From: Holothuria scabra
Taxonomy: Eukaryota; Echinodermata; Holothuroidea; Aspidochirotida; Holothuriidae
Length of the DNA: 64,000 nucleotides
NCBI GenBank assembly: GCA_037179385.1
Contig: CM074179.1
Coordinates: 71,385,683 to 71,449,682 of the forward strand
Direction of reading: 5' to 3'
The notes beneath the pieces were generated by a model. It worked only from the letters and a program-made list of their open reading frames with translations, ran no database searches and was not told the origin of the DNA. This document shows, in pieces, positions 36,419 through 49,206 of the stretch. A program made the position numbers and the translations under genes. The first letter of the stretch is position 1. Each line of letters starts with the position of its first letter.

Positions 36419-38899
36419 AAAGTTGATCAAATAAACTATGCAGCACATACGACGAACAAACCAAGCACCCGGAGTCGCTCCAAATTTCCGTGTGCATGTC
36501 CACAAAATGGCTTTTGCCGCTCCAGGAGTCAAACAGTTTACATTCATATAATTTTTTTCTCGACCTTCTCCAATGTTTTAGAGACCCTTTCCAACATGCA
36601 TGCCTGTTCACAAATGATGGGAGCTTTTGCGAGCTCCAGGAGTTGACATTATATTCTTGGAAATTATTTTCGGTTACCTCTTTTAGGTTTTAGACCGTAC
36701 TGACCGCAGAACAATATCAATTGTAGGCAATAAGATCCTCGGGGAAGCAGACATGTCAGGTTGCAAACAGGAGTGCTCCCTCCCCCTCCCCAGAAGTAGG
36801 TCATGTAGTGTGCTTAATTCATCGTATAAAGGGCAAAACATGACCTTTGAGGATTGTAAACAGAACCTCTACTGTCAGAGACACCTTTTCACTACACAGA
36901 AGGAAGAGGGGATGGATGGGTGTGGCGGGTTGAAGGGGTAGTGAGGGCAGTTAAACTTTCAACATGAAAACCATAAGGTAACAACCTCTGGAAGGCCTGA
37001 ACTGCATGAGAAAAAGAGAGTCAGGGATTTGGGTGAGAGGGTGTGGGAGAGGATTACCACATACAGGGTGACAGGAATATTTACATTAACAATGTTAAAA
37101 GGGGCAAGCGCATTCCAATGATAAAAAGCTCCGCAGGCTTATCCTTATAGGCCTACACAGTGGAATATACGTTCTAGGCATCATCATTTATTAAAATGTG
37201 TTCATAGCGGTGCAAACAGGGAATGAAAACTAATTCCTACGTTTGCGTACGGTATGTCACTTACAATTCCTACATCTCTGACTTAGCCTATTGTATGGGT
37301 GTTTCTGTACACTTACGGACCTACACTGACCGCGTGGTACATACACTGTGTACTTCACTTCAACTTCTTTACAGGGTACGTACCTAGCCTAATGTGTGGG
37401 TTTTAGCGTGCACTTACGGACCTACACTAACCATACAACGCATCGCCGTGAATTTCCCTTGAACTTGAATAGATTTCGGACATAGCCAAATGTATGGGTA
37501 TTTGCGTAGACGAGCCTACCGATTACGGTATAAATGCACATTCGTTCAAAATTTCTCACACCGTGTTTCCGTACGTAACAATGTTCAATTAAATGACAAA
37601 ATCATCTGGTTACCAACCAGCTTGCAAGAATATTAGGCTATATTACTTTGTCAACTAAACATAACATAACAAGTTAAGGGGCAAATGAAGGGTGGACCTG
37701 TGGCAGTGGTTATCTTGTAGCATATTCCGTGGATTCTATCCAATGAAATTTTGCAAGATTAGCGCAGGATGCACCGCACATTTTTACTCGTGCATCTCAA
37801 GCTAGCTGATTCATAGGATTTTCCCCCATCGTTCATATTAAGCCAGGTCATGTTAATCGCGCAATCACGAAGGATAAGTTTGTACTGATTTTGGATCAGT
37901 TCAGGGTAAAACCTGAATGCCGTGATGATGAAACAATAAAAAGGAGACAAAATAAGACTGAAGAAAGATTACAAAGCACGTTTATTTCACATTGTTTGTC
38001 ACAAGAAATAATAGTATCGTCTCCTCTCTTGGAAAAAAATATGGTGACAATAATAAGAGTAACTTTCAATATATCGCCCAACCCTACCATCAAACTTACT
38101 GTACACATGTACCATACTTTAGTACATACTTGTGTAGGCAATCAACACACACTTCTTCTTGTGTAGTGCAAGCACACTCAAAGTAGGATTAAGATCATCA
38201 CTGATCAATACTGCAGTTAGCACTCCTATTGTGTTGATAAGCTGCTTATCTGGAGTTGGCTTCTCTGCTGATTATAACTGTTAAACCTACTAGGGGATTG
38301 TAGGACACTGTAAAGACCAACTGAAGCTAATTAACTCCATGATGTCACCTCATTATTGACTGCACTTGGCGAACCGGTCAGAACCGCTGGTTGAAAAAAG
38401 ACGTGAGCCCTAATACTGCATGGAATCATTCTGTTATCCAATCAAACCCTTTACACTTAATTTGGCTGGGTAGTCAAGTCACGTTATTAACATTTGGTTA
38501 TAATATAATATTTATGTTACCAGTTCTAGCCAAACTAAAGCATGAACAAATCGCACAGTGCTTGTCAGGGGGCCACACCAGTACCCCATGGGTTGAGCCA
38601 TACCATCTTGATAGTTCACTCAACAGACAATAACTGAAATGGATTGCAGCATAAGCGTACCAGGGTAGCTTTTGCTCGAATTAAGATGGCGAGTGCCTTT
38701 TGCAGACCACCTAACATGTCCATGGGTTGGGGTAAGGTTTAGTCCTACCCTGTATAGTTCATAAAAAAAGGAGAGAAATTATGACTCTCAGGGCTGGCAG
38801 CAAGGTGCTGGGGGATCCCCTTGTTGGTAGCTTTGCCCCCCCCCCCCAAAAAAAAAAATCCTGTCCCTTTCCATACATGTAAGAGCACTGTTTGAAGGC
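36419..38899 (+). repeat. 2.49-kb tandem duplication, copy 2
   Basis: Direct head-to-tail copy of 33926-36418. It carries a second Harbinger-like right terminus ending at 38410 with TAA after it. At the junction, GTTGATCAAATAAAC occurs twice (about 36400-36415 and 36422-36437) with a few bases between, a short templated repeat at the breakpoint. Confidence 0.95.
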
Positions 38900-41800
38900 T
38901 AATAATCCACTCCTTCATGTCTCAGATGTCAAATGTTTCATGTTCAGGGGTGTCACTGAAATAAGGCACTAATTGTACATCATAATTGGCCATGTCACCA
39001 CTGTTCCCAGGGTGTGATGATCCCAGTCTGAAAACGGCCAAGTTGAAAACGCGGGAATTTGTTTAATTTTTAAGCCACCATAATCTCTGAAATACACTGC
39101 CACGATTAGACCTGGCCACAGGTCCAAATCAAAATCAGGGATAGTGCCGGACTTCAACTGTTTCTGTGGCTCCAAATGGAAATGAAACATATTTCTAGCC
39201 CGACAGGAGGGGAAGGGGGGAGGGGACATGGCTTCACCGTTTGTAAGGAGACCAGATTTTGTCAAAAAATTTGCATTTTAACTCTACCACAAAATATGAA
39301 ATCTCCCTTACTACTTCAGTCTAATTTAACTCATATGAACTTTGCCTGATCGATCTTCAACATAACTTTCAATTTTTAATTTTCAATACATAAGATGTGT
39401 TTAGTTATTGTTACAATAGCCGTTCTAATGGCATGGGCTAAGTATCTTGTTCAGCATCACCACGTTAAAGAGGTTTGGAGTTTTTATCATCAAGTCTTGG
39501 CGGGGGTCTAACCAATGTTCCTGGGGTTAAAATGTTTCTAAGATTCACTGTTCCCCGTTCTCGTATGGTCTCTATAATTTTGCGATGATTAATACCCCCA
39601 TTATACCGGGGGTTCGATGTTTCCAGAAGTGCGAAAGGTTCTCAAGATTGGGTACGTTGAATCTCAGGAACAGTGAACGCAACAAAAAACATACTTCAAC
39701 CGCCCCGACATATCCTACTTGGTTTGCTCTTAAAAGGCATATAACTTATTAAACCCCAAATTTTTGGATTACATTGCACCTAGCTGAAAAAGCAAGTTTT
39801 CTTTCATTCAGCTAAAACAAACTTTCAAAAATAAATGTGTAATTCTCTGCAATTCTTTGTTCAATCAAGTGAAACTGCTTCGGGCAAATTTCCAGTTTGG
39901 TGTGGAAGCCTTAGTACGAATTTTGCTCATGTAAAGGACAGGCTGTCAATAAACAGTTCGCCCTTTTTTAATGTTCTATGAAAAAGGCCAAAATTCCCAA
40001 CAATTTCAAAACAAACTCCAGATTTGCAAATACCTGTATTTCTTAAAATTAAAAAAATGGACACGCACCTCAAATTCTGCAAATCATTTTCTCACTGGGA
40101 GCTCATCCCCTGTGTTGGGGCTTTGAAATGCTGCTCACCCCTGTCAGGGGATCTTGATCTCCTGTCTGGCAAATCATTGTGTGACGCCTGATACTATCTT
40201 CTCCCACAACTGCCCCTAAAATTCATACTTACCCATCATGACACACAATCCTAGTTAATTGATCCATAGAATGTCCTGGTGAGCATACAAGACCCTAACG
40301 TAATCAAAACATCAGTGCATGCACTCTAAAATCAGTTAAATGGGACACTGACCAGAATCTTGTCAAATATTTAGCAAGATTTGTTTTAAGAGGTAGAAAT
40401 GGCTCAAGGATAAACTTTTCGTAGTCAAAAGTTTTGACAAGATTTCAGATTAGATTTTTTTTTAAATTTGACACAGACATTTTTAGAGTGAACTATATGA
40501 GCTATATTCTCCTCTTTTTAAAATTTGATTCCAAGCAAAGCGCTGTCACTACTGAGAATTGTGTTATACAGTATCCACAATGAAGTTGTTGATTGGGGTG
40601 ACCGTGGTAACTGGCGCCAAAACATGGTTTCTGGACTGAAACTAGAAGTAATGATTCATCAGTTGTGCTCCCAGTACTGCTATACAAGCTAGAAGTACGT
40701 TAGGGACTCGATTTAGCCAGTTGTTGGAAACTCCCCCTTTCCCCAACCCCCTATTTAACAGATCTTGTGTATCTTGAGTGATATGTCAGCCCAACAACGC
40801 TGCATCCGTCTTCCCACAAAGTCAGTTGATTTGAAACTAATTCAAAACGCAATGATCAAAGTGTATGTTAGTGGGAAAACTTCAGTAACAATAACAAAAT
40901 ATTAGTATGTGCGAGTGAAATCATGCATGTAGTTTTGAACATGAAAAAATTAGATTTGAAATTTGACTGCATCTTCTTGATGTTTTCTTGATATATTTTT
41001 CTATGCTTGACTGGCGAAGGGAGGTAACGACAATCAAAGTCCCTCTCCTGAAACAGTATATTAGGCACTCCCATCTCTCTGTTTTTGGGACACCTGTGGA
41101 AAACAGTAAATAGTCAAGTTAATGTCACTTAAATTTGGTTCTTTCTCTGCCACTCTAGAGTGGCATATGGGTAAAAGCAAATGCCTTGGGTTTTGCAAAT
41201 AAACAGATTAGGCTTACTGTAATTGAAGAAAATCTTTTTATAAAGTGGTGGAAACCTTATCTCAATGGCATGTTGCATTTTGAAGATATTTTTACAAGAA
41301 TGCTTTTTTTCTAGCGATGAAGAGCACTTCGGGAATTTCGTGATGTCATTGCGGCATGTTTATCAGACATGACATTGAATAACCAATTGAGTTTCCCACT
41401 CTTGTAAAGGGACCGCGGACTGTATCACTATGTGTTTAGGTACGCCGCAGCCATGCATGTTGGCTGAATTTGCTAAGACTGTGAACGGCCCGATTAAAAT
41501 AATTTTACAGCCCGATTAAAATAATTTTTCTGGTACTCTTGGCCTCAAACGGCAAAAGTATCTTCTATATCATCATCAATTACGTAATAAGTAACCTCTG
41601 TATAACATGGGGCAGAGATGAACAAAGCGAGCGGCTTCCTTCGCAATCTTTCCAGTCTAAAATACAAGCTACGAAATGACTTCGCAGCTCGGTGATTTTG
41701 GAACCAGCTCGCTTGCGGGGCAGGCACTGCTTGACATATACATGCACGTGTACGTACGTACTGTTCGTACATAAAATACAGTATAAAAGTGAGAGTTGCG

Positions 41801-42680
41801 TTTTGTGGACGAGTATACTGTGTACAGAAGCTAATTGCTGCCGAGTGCTACTTTTTTTTCCCGTAGGGAAGGGAGCAGAAAATCTTTTTTAAATTTGTTT
41901 CAAAGTGATGGTTATTAAAAACATAGTTACTGATTACGATGATTTGGTAAATTTCACAAGGCCTTTCATTATGCCGTATCAGATTTTTGACAAAAGGTTC
42001 AATAGCTATTACAGGGAGCTGTTGTTTTAGTTACGTGTCATGTGCGTGGCCCATCTCCAAGTACGAGAATTGGCATTGCCGTTTGTTTTCCCTTCCTTAT
42101 CCAATAAAAATAACAAAAGTACCTTCTGCAAAAACGCGTGAAAAAATTGCGACATTTTACGGATGCATTGCGCCATTTGGCAGTTTACTGCATGTCCGCC
42201 GGTCCACTGCTTTCAATAGTTCACCGACGAATAAGCTAAAAAGTCAACGATCGCCGTAAAGGAAATTTGGCACTTTGCATGAATCGATTTCGGGGCCAAG
42301 ATTTAGGCCTAATAAATTTTTGGCAAGAAGACCTTTCGTCTTCTTTTAATAATCAAAACTATTCACTCATTCACCTGTTTAAGTTTCTAAGTTGTTGTGA
42401 AGATCCTCCGGCAGTTGACCCGTGCATGAATAGTCACACACAGGAAAACACTCTTTATTATACGTAACGGTAAATTTCACTTACTGTTACAGTCAGCAAG
42501 TACAATAGGTAGTACAATGGGAGTGCACAGTGAATGGTGTCTGCTGCACTATGAATGGAAGGCAGACTGCGTGGATTGAGGGGGCTTTACCTCCCCGTAA
42601 TCAGAGCGTAATTTCGGATTAGAGCACGCTCTTTTTTCCTCAGTTACTTCTGAGCAGTACTGTACAGTACCTGCAGTAAT
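38900..42680. other. Intronic sequence between tandem duplication and Ig duplicons
   Basis: No gene or named repeat recognised. At 41489-41529 a 22-bp segment starting CCCGATTAAAATAATTTTAC is repeated in tandem. Open frames on both strands are short and without domain signatures. Confidence 0.4.
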
Positions 42681-45199
42681 CCAGTAAGTTTTGGGAAATC
42701 GGTGACATCGTCCAAAATCCGGCATAGATTTTATTGCATTTTTAAGAGACTTACATGTCATCTTTCATATTTGTCATCTGTGTTTTAAAACTTTGGAAAT
42801 TTATTTCCGTCTCTGAAAATTTTTTATCACAACAACATGGCTTTGGAAAGAATTCCAGATATGCTTGCTGTTTACCATGACATGCATGTATCAAGTGTTA
42901 AATAATGCAGCAGTGCTCCCCCTTTTTTTTTCTTTTTTTGTTTTGAAGTTTCTGTAGGTTGGTCACTAATATTGAAAAACTTGATGATGTGAATATCTAC
43001 AGGATCTATAACACTATTATCACACATTTCAACCGTGAATTTTATGTGCAGAAGGATTCATGACCCTCACCCTGTATTATTTTGCCTTACTACTCCATAA
43101 CCACAGTATTTCTATGCCCACTGCATGCTTGGGGTTTTGGAAAATGCCCACTTTGTGTCCTGCTTTTCACAAGACATCAGTAAAGGGAAGGAATTTCACC
43201 ATGTTTGAACTGTATTTGAAACCAAACATGCATTTAAACCATATACATGTAACCTTTGAAATCATTGATACTAACAAACATCAAATATCAACGTAGAAGT
43301 GTAAATTTTCCTTCATAACAATTCCTGTTATAAAGACAAATCTTCCCCAAAAAGGTTCACTGCAATACTGTAGCTGTGCACTTTTTCTAAGAAAGAGCAT
43401 ACAAACCGTAAAAACATATGAGATAAAGTCACCTGATTTAATGCCAGAAAACCCACATTTAGGGTTCTTGTTGTTAATGGGGTTAACGGCCCAATTCTCT
43501 CACCCCAGATAGTACCAATTCTCCTAACCTTCTTACTTAAGTCCCAAACACAGTTTTCTGAAATTTACCTTCATCCAGACTCAATCTCAGTTTCTCATTT
43601 CTTGCTTCAGGGTGAGTAAAGTAGAGCTCAATGTGTATAATGAAAACACTCTCAGTACAATACATGCTGTGTAATATAAGCTTTGGTACTCTGCATTGTT
43701 TGAATTAGCTGTCAATCAAAGAGCTGAGCCAATTGAGTATTTAGGCAATATTTACCCCTACAAATATTATAGTTCAGGGTAAGAGGATTGGCCCTTTAAA
43801 CTACAGCAATGCAGTATATTTGTATCATACTGTAAATACAGGCATTTTATTTTAAAGAGTTTTCCAGCCAGCACTGTATTGTAAAAAGGGAATTTACAGT
43901 ATGCATAAACCGAAGCAGTACAAATGTTAAAATATTGTACACTGGCAACTTTTTCATTACAGTATATCCAGTGGTGAATGGTCATTTCAGCCAGAATCAT
44001 GTGTATTTAGACGTTGACAGAAATGGCCACTTGACGTGTGTGAAAGAAAGTGTTGATGCTGGTACTAGACTTGTTTGGGAAATTGTAGACCAAAATGTAG
44101 ACAACAAGATAACTTCCCAAAGTGATGAATTCATGTCCACCAATGATGATGGTACAGTTAATGTTAACCAAACATTTGACTATGCAATACATGACCGGTC
44201 CATGGAGAGAGTAACCCTTGAATGTAGAGTGCTGGAGCCTGCAACAGATGAACATGTTGTAGCAACAAGGGTGGACCTGCTTTTCCAAAGGGGTGAGTTA
44301 TTAGGATTTCAAGCAAAACAGTGCTGGCTGGAAGTAATTGAACTCTTATTTGGTACGCTATTAAAAGGTTAATTATTACTGTCGAGACTATTAGTATATT
44401 GTCAAGTACTAAAGTTTGTACAGTGAATGGTGTCAATGATGGATACTAGAATATTTTTGTAATCAGTTTTAGTCTGTGAACAAAAATTTAGTATGGTCAG
44501 GTTTGAATCTGTATCAGTTGGAATGACTAAGTGACCACAGAGTAGTGTCTCAAATCTGTCACACACTATGCAGTATTTTCATACAGTGCTGTTTGTTGTC
44601 ATTAATAAGTTTGTGTGGTTACTGCTATATTGCTAAAAAACTTTGTGGTACAGTTTATTTGTGAGACATGAAGAGAGTTCCAAAGAGAGTTAGGAAAGGG
44701 GCAACGGAGAATGCAACAGTCACTCAAGAAATGGTTTCACCATTGATTGCAAACATCCATTGTTTGCAAATTGTTTAAAGTTTACTTGCAATAAAACCTG
44801 CATTAGAGTTATGCACCGATGTCACTGCCTCTTTAAAATAATTGTTCCATGTCATAATTAAGGTTGTTTTATCAGTGGAAGATAAGGGAAGTAAAATTTG
44901 AGTTGCAACAGAGAAAAGTCAGGTCCAGGTATAAAGATGATTTGTCGTCTTGTGAAAATGCAATAAAAACTAATCTGGACTCTGGATGATGTCACAGAAC
45001 ATGCTACTGTAGCCTTAACTTTGATTGCAAACTGATTCAATGTAATGTTGGTAATTATGTTTCCGCTACTCTGCCGCTGATGTGACATTATCAATACTGA
45101 ATCAAATGGGTTGGAAATTGAAGTTATGACAAGGGTTATCTACGTCGCCCCTCCTCACCTTCTATTTTACAATATGTAACCCTTCTTACTTGTGGTAAA
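42681..45199 (+). repeat. Ig-exon duplicon, unit 1 (uninterrupted)
   Basis: Order: block S (42681-about 43962, starting CCAGTAAGTTTTGGGAAATC), exon E4, a downstream intron block, then block R (44868-45160, from TTTTATCAGTGGAAG to CCCCTCCTCACC). It is followed directly by unit 2. This copy has no large insertion and provides the unoccupied reference for elements found in units 2 and 3. Confidence 0.85.
43963..44292 (+). CDS. E4: Ig-like domain exon, phase 1-1
   Basis: Exon of 330 bp (110 codons) with acceptor TTTTTCATTACAG and donor GTGAGT. Cys26, Trp39, Cys88 and the N69-Q-T glycosylation site are intact, with no stops. Against E3 it has about ten base changes, roughly half of them amino-acid replacing: Lys45 to Asn, Phe52 to Ser, Lys58 to Met and Asp94 to Ala. 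Phe52 to Ser changes a hydrophobic position and may affect folding or surface. The open frame continues into the intron for about 25 codons, as expected by chance. It is probably a functional alternative or additional domain of the same gene as E3 and E5. A recent non-functional copy cannot be excluded. Confidence 0.82.
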
Positions 45200-45455
45200 C
45201 CAGTGAGTTTTGGGAAATCTGTGACATCATCCAAAATCTGGCATAGATTTAATTGCATTTTTAAGAGACTACTGTACATGACATCTTTCATATTTGTCAT
45301 CCGTGTTTTAAACTTTGGAAATTTATTTCATTCTCTAAAAAATCTTAATTACATCAACATGGCTTTGGAAAGAATTCCAGATATGCTTGCTGTTTTCCAT
45401 GAAATGCATGTATCAAGTAACAGTTCAGCAATGCTCCCCCATTTTTTTCATTTTA

Positions 45456-45496
45456 GGTTCCTTGTGTAACAAAGGAACCTATGCAGTCGCCTTGGC

Positions 45497-45545
<49 letters not shown>

Positions 45546-47541
45546 GATGTGACGGATTGGAATGCGAGGTATGTGGTGCGATGACTCGATAACCAAGTGA
45601 TCAACTTTTTTCGAACTTTGTATGTATGTAGATGTTGTTGAGTAAATGTGCTCCATTGTTTTTAGTGGAGGTCAAAGGTCACTGGCGATCACCAGAGGTG
45701 AAAAAGTGAATAAAAATTAGTAGCTGTAACTCAGTATCCCTTGTTCAAACAGTGGCATAATTTCAAGACAAGTTAGATTGGTAAGAGGTGAAAGTGTTGG
45801 TACATGAACCAAAATAATTGGAAAGGGTCAAAAGGTCAAAAAGTAATTTTGTTTTGATATCTTGCCACTGAAACATTTTAAAGGGGTGGTGTAATGGGGA
45901 TTTATGTTTGTCTAAGTGAAGTGCATTTGATGACCCACCTTAACCTCACTTGACCTCATTTGATCTTTTGACCTTTGTGGCTTTTTTGTGAGACTGGATT
46001 CGTCTTGACAAGAGAAACCAAAAAGGCAATTACACTACCCTCCTACAATGTTTCTAACTCAAGTTATTGACATTCAAGTGACAGGGTAGTTAGTGTGTAG
46101 GTCACATGCATTGGAATTTGAGGTATGCAGTGCAATAACTCAATAACCAAGTAACATAGGGGGATGGCATAATTGGAAAGTTGTGTTCATCTAAGTAAAG
46201 TGCACGTGTTGATCTACCTTGACCTCACTTGACCTCATTTGACCTTTTGACCTTTGTGAATTTTTTGTGATGCCTTGATTGGTCTTGCTGAGACAAACAA
46301 AAAAGGTAATCATGCTACGCTCCTATTATGTTTCTGACGTGAGTTATTGTCATTTCAGTGAAAAGTTAGTGGTGTGTATATTTGTGTGTTTTATGCTTTG
46401 GAATCCGAGGCATATAGTGTGAGTATTCAATAACCAAATGATATAGGGAAGTCACACAAGCAGGGATGATCCTGTAGCAAATTTTTCTGGTGGTCCAGAG
46501 GACAACCTGCACTAGCAAGTTTGTTTCCTCCTGAAAACTTGGTTGTCCCCACAGCAAAGCAATATATGTTTGCAAGCTATAACAGTATTTCTTAGTGATA
46601 CATTGAAATGAAAAGAAAAATAAGAAGCTCTGCTGTAAGTTATGGTGCTGTAGCAACTCAAGACTCTAGAGAAAAAGCAAAAGAAGCTCATCTGGATGTT
46701 TTCATGCCTTATGACACACATGTCACTAAGACTATTTGGGTGATATGTCTTCTGTTCAATTGGCAAAAAATCCAGCTGAAGTTAAATGCCTTTTGACAAA
46801 TGCAATGTATAAAAGAAAAGATGAATTATAACCCCCTCTCAGTCTAAAAGCAGTTTAGTTAACAATCAGGGCAGTAATGCAATTGTTTTAAAAAAAAAAA
46901 ACCTTTTCCTCATATGCAGTTTTTAATGAAGTTATTTACAATGCAAGCTTTGGCTCCAGTTTCTATAATATTATGTATAGGCCTACATATCGCAATACTA
47001 AAATATGAAAGCAGCTTCTCTTCTTTACCTCTGCTTTCATCCTAGGGACTACTATGGCTTTTGAACACCCTCTTCAGGTTGAAAGGTCAAGTTGAAAATC
47101 ATTTATTAGATTTTAAAGAGCTACTGTATGTGTGTTTCTTGGTCTTCTAGCCAAATCGTGAAATAGATATTGGTGGTAATAAATCAGTCTTGGTGACTTC
47201 TTTGTAAGGTTTGGATTTGAATTAATGAGATGGACCAAAAAGGTAATTAGCTACCCTCTTATACTGCCCCAAACTCAAGTAAATGACATTTTAGTGAAAG
47301 GGGATGAGTGTATGTATTTGTCACATGGAAATGGGAGGTATGCAGTGTGATAACTTAAAAATCAAGTGTTCGATTTCTCTCAAACTGCAAGTGTTTGTAT
47401 GATTTTGAAATTTAATGTGCCCTCATGTTTTTGGTGAATGCCAAAAGTCATTGGGGTTGAAGGTGCAAATGCCTTACCTTGTGACTCCCTAATTACAAAA
47501 TTTTCTCAAATGCAAGGAACCATACTGCCCTTGGGCTCTTG
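45456..47541 (+). mobile_element. Helentron-like element, terminal type B, with unoccupied paralogues
   Basis: The 5' hairpin is GGTTCCTTGTGTAACAAAGGAACC, with the outer nine bases repeated inversely. TATGCAGTCGCCTTGG and a pure GT run (about 45501-45542) follow. The interior has a DR1 motif at 45669-45681 and several TTGACCTCATTTGACC stretches. The 3' end is CAAGGAACC, the hairpin GCCCTTGGGC, then CTCTTG. It inserted into a T-rich tract: the sister tracts at about 42905-42950 and 53025-53065 are continuous from the GTGCTCCCCC side to the TTTCTGTAGGT side. No protein is encoded. Confidence 0.85.
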
Positions 47542-48326
47542 TTTTTTAATTTTCTGTAGGTGGGTCACTAATATTGAAAAACTAGATGATGTGAATATCT
47601 ACAGAATCTATGAACACCAGTGTCACACCTTTCAACCTTGAATTTTATCTGTAGAAGATTCATGGCCCTCACCCTGTATTATTTTGTCTTACCACTCCAC
47701 AACCACAGTATTTCTATGCCCCCTTTATGCTTGGGGTTGTAGAATATGCCCAGTGTGATTTCCGCTTTTCACAAGACATCAGTGAAGGGAAGGAATTGCA
47801 CTATGTTTGAACTGTATTTGAAACCAAACATTAATTTTTACCGTATACATGTAACCTTTACCTAGTTTCATCTAGTTGCTTGGAGTTGCTTAGAGTTCTT
47901 GTTGTTAATGGGGTTAACAGCCCAATTCTCTCACCCCAAACAGTACCAATATCCTAACCTTCTTACTTAAGCCCCTAACACAGTTTTCTAAAATTTACCT
48001 TCATCCAGACACAATCCCAGTTTCTCATTTCTTGCTTCAGGGTGAGTAAAGTAGAGCTCAGTGTGTATAATCAAAACACTCTCAGTACAATACATGCTGT
48101 GTAATATAAGCTTTGGTACTCTGCATTGTTTGAATCAGCTGTCAATCAAAGAGCTGAGCCAATTGAGTATTTAGGCAATATTTACCCCTACAAATATTGT
48201 AGTTCAGGGTAAGAGGATTGGCTACAGCAATGCAGTATATTTGTATCATACTGTAAATACAGACATTTTATTTTGAAGAGTTTTCCAAGTTTAAAATATT
48301 GTACACTGGCAACTTTTTCATTACAG

Positions 48327-48656
48327 TATATCCAGTGGTGAATGGTCATTTCAGCCAGAATCATGTGTATTTAGATGTTGACAGAAATGGCCACTTGACA
48401 TGTGTGAAAGAAAGTGTTGATGCTGGTACTAGACTTGTTTGGGAAATTGTAGATCAAAAGGTAGACAACAAGATAACTTTCCAAAGTGATGAATTCATGT
48501 CCACCAATGATGATGGTACAGTTAATGTTAACCAAACATTTGACTATGCAATACATGACCGGTCCATGGAGAGAGTAACCCTTGAATGTAGAGTGGTGGA
48601 GCCTGATACAGATGAACATGTTGTAGCAACAAGGGTGGACCTGCTTTTCCAAAGGG
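48327..48656 (+). CDS. E5: Ig-like domain exon, phase 1-1
   Basis: Exon of 330 bp (110 codons) between TTTTTCATTACAG and GTGAGT, with Cys26, Trp39, Cys88 and N69-Q-T intact. It differs from E3 by six bases, giving Lys58 to Met and Leu91 to Val. Its upstream intron matches that of E4 and E6, while its downstream intron matches E3 most closely, down to the phrase TATACTGTAGGATTTCAAGC. The mix of affinities suggests recombination or gene conversion among copies. It sits between two Helentron-like insertions, which do not touch the splice sites. Likely an extracellular Ig-like domain in the same gene as the other exons. Confidence 0.84.
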
Positions 48657-49206
48657 GTGAGTTATACTGTAGGATTTCAAGCAAAACAGTGCTGGCTGGA
48701 AGTGATGGAACTCTTACAGTATTTAGAACTCTTATTTTGTACACTATCTAAAAGATAATTATTACTGTCAAGACTAAATATATTGTTGGTTTGTACTGAA
48801 GTTTGTACAGTGAATGGTGTGAATGGTCCATAATAGAATATTTTTGTAATCAGTCTTATCCTGTGAACAAAAACGTAGTATGGTCAGATTTGAGATTGCA
48901 TAGATCCATTGTTTGCAAAATATTTGAAGTTTACAATGAAACCTGCAATAAGAGGTCATGCACCTACCTCACTGCCTTGTGCTGCTTGCCATTTTTCCAT
49001 TCATGCATCCATTGTACAACAACTGTGATTAAGGTGCTGTAGAGCGAGCGTATTTGTAACACACGCACTGTGCATGATCAGTTCCATCCAGTGTGCCAAA
49101 TTGAATCACCCTCATGTCACCTGTATAATCTCTATAGGAAATAAACATTAAAAAAATACTACAATATCATTAAATTAATTGTTCCATGTCATTAATTAAG
49201 GTTTTT

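Noticed and set aside
36252..36611. 119-codon minus-strand frame as a gene
   Set aside because: It exists only because it spans the junction of the 2.49-kb tandem duplication.
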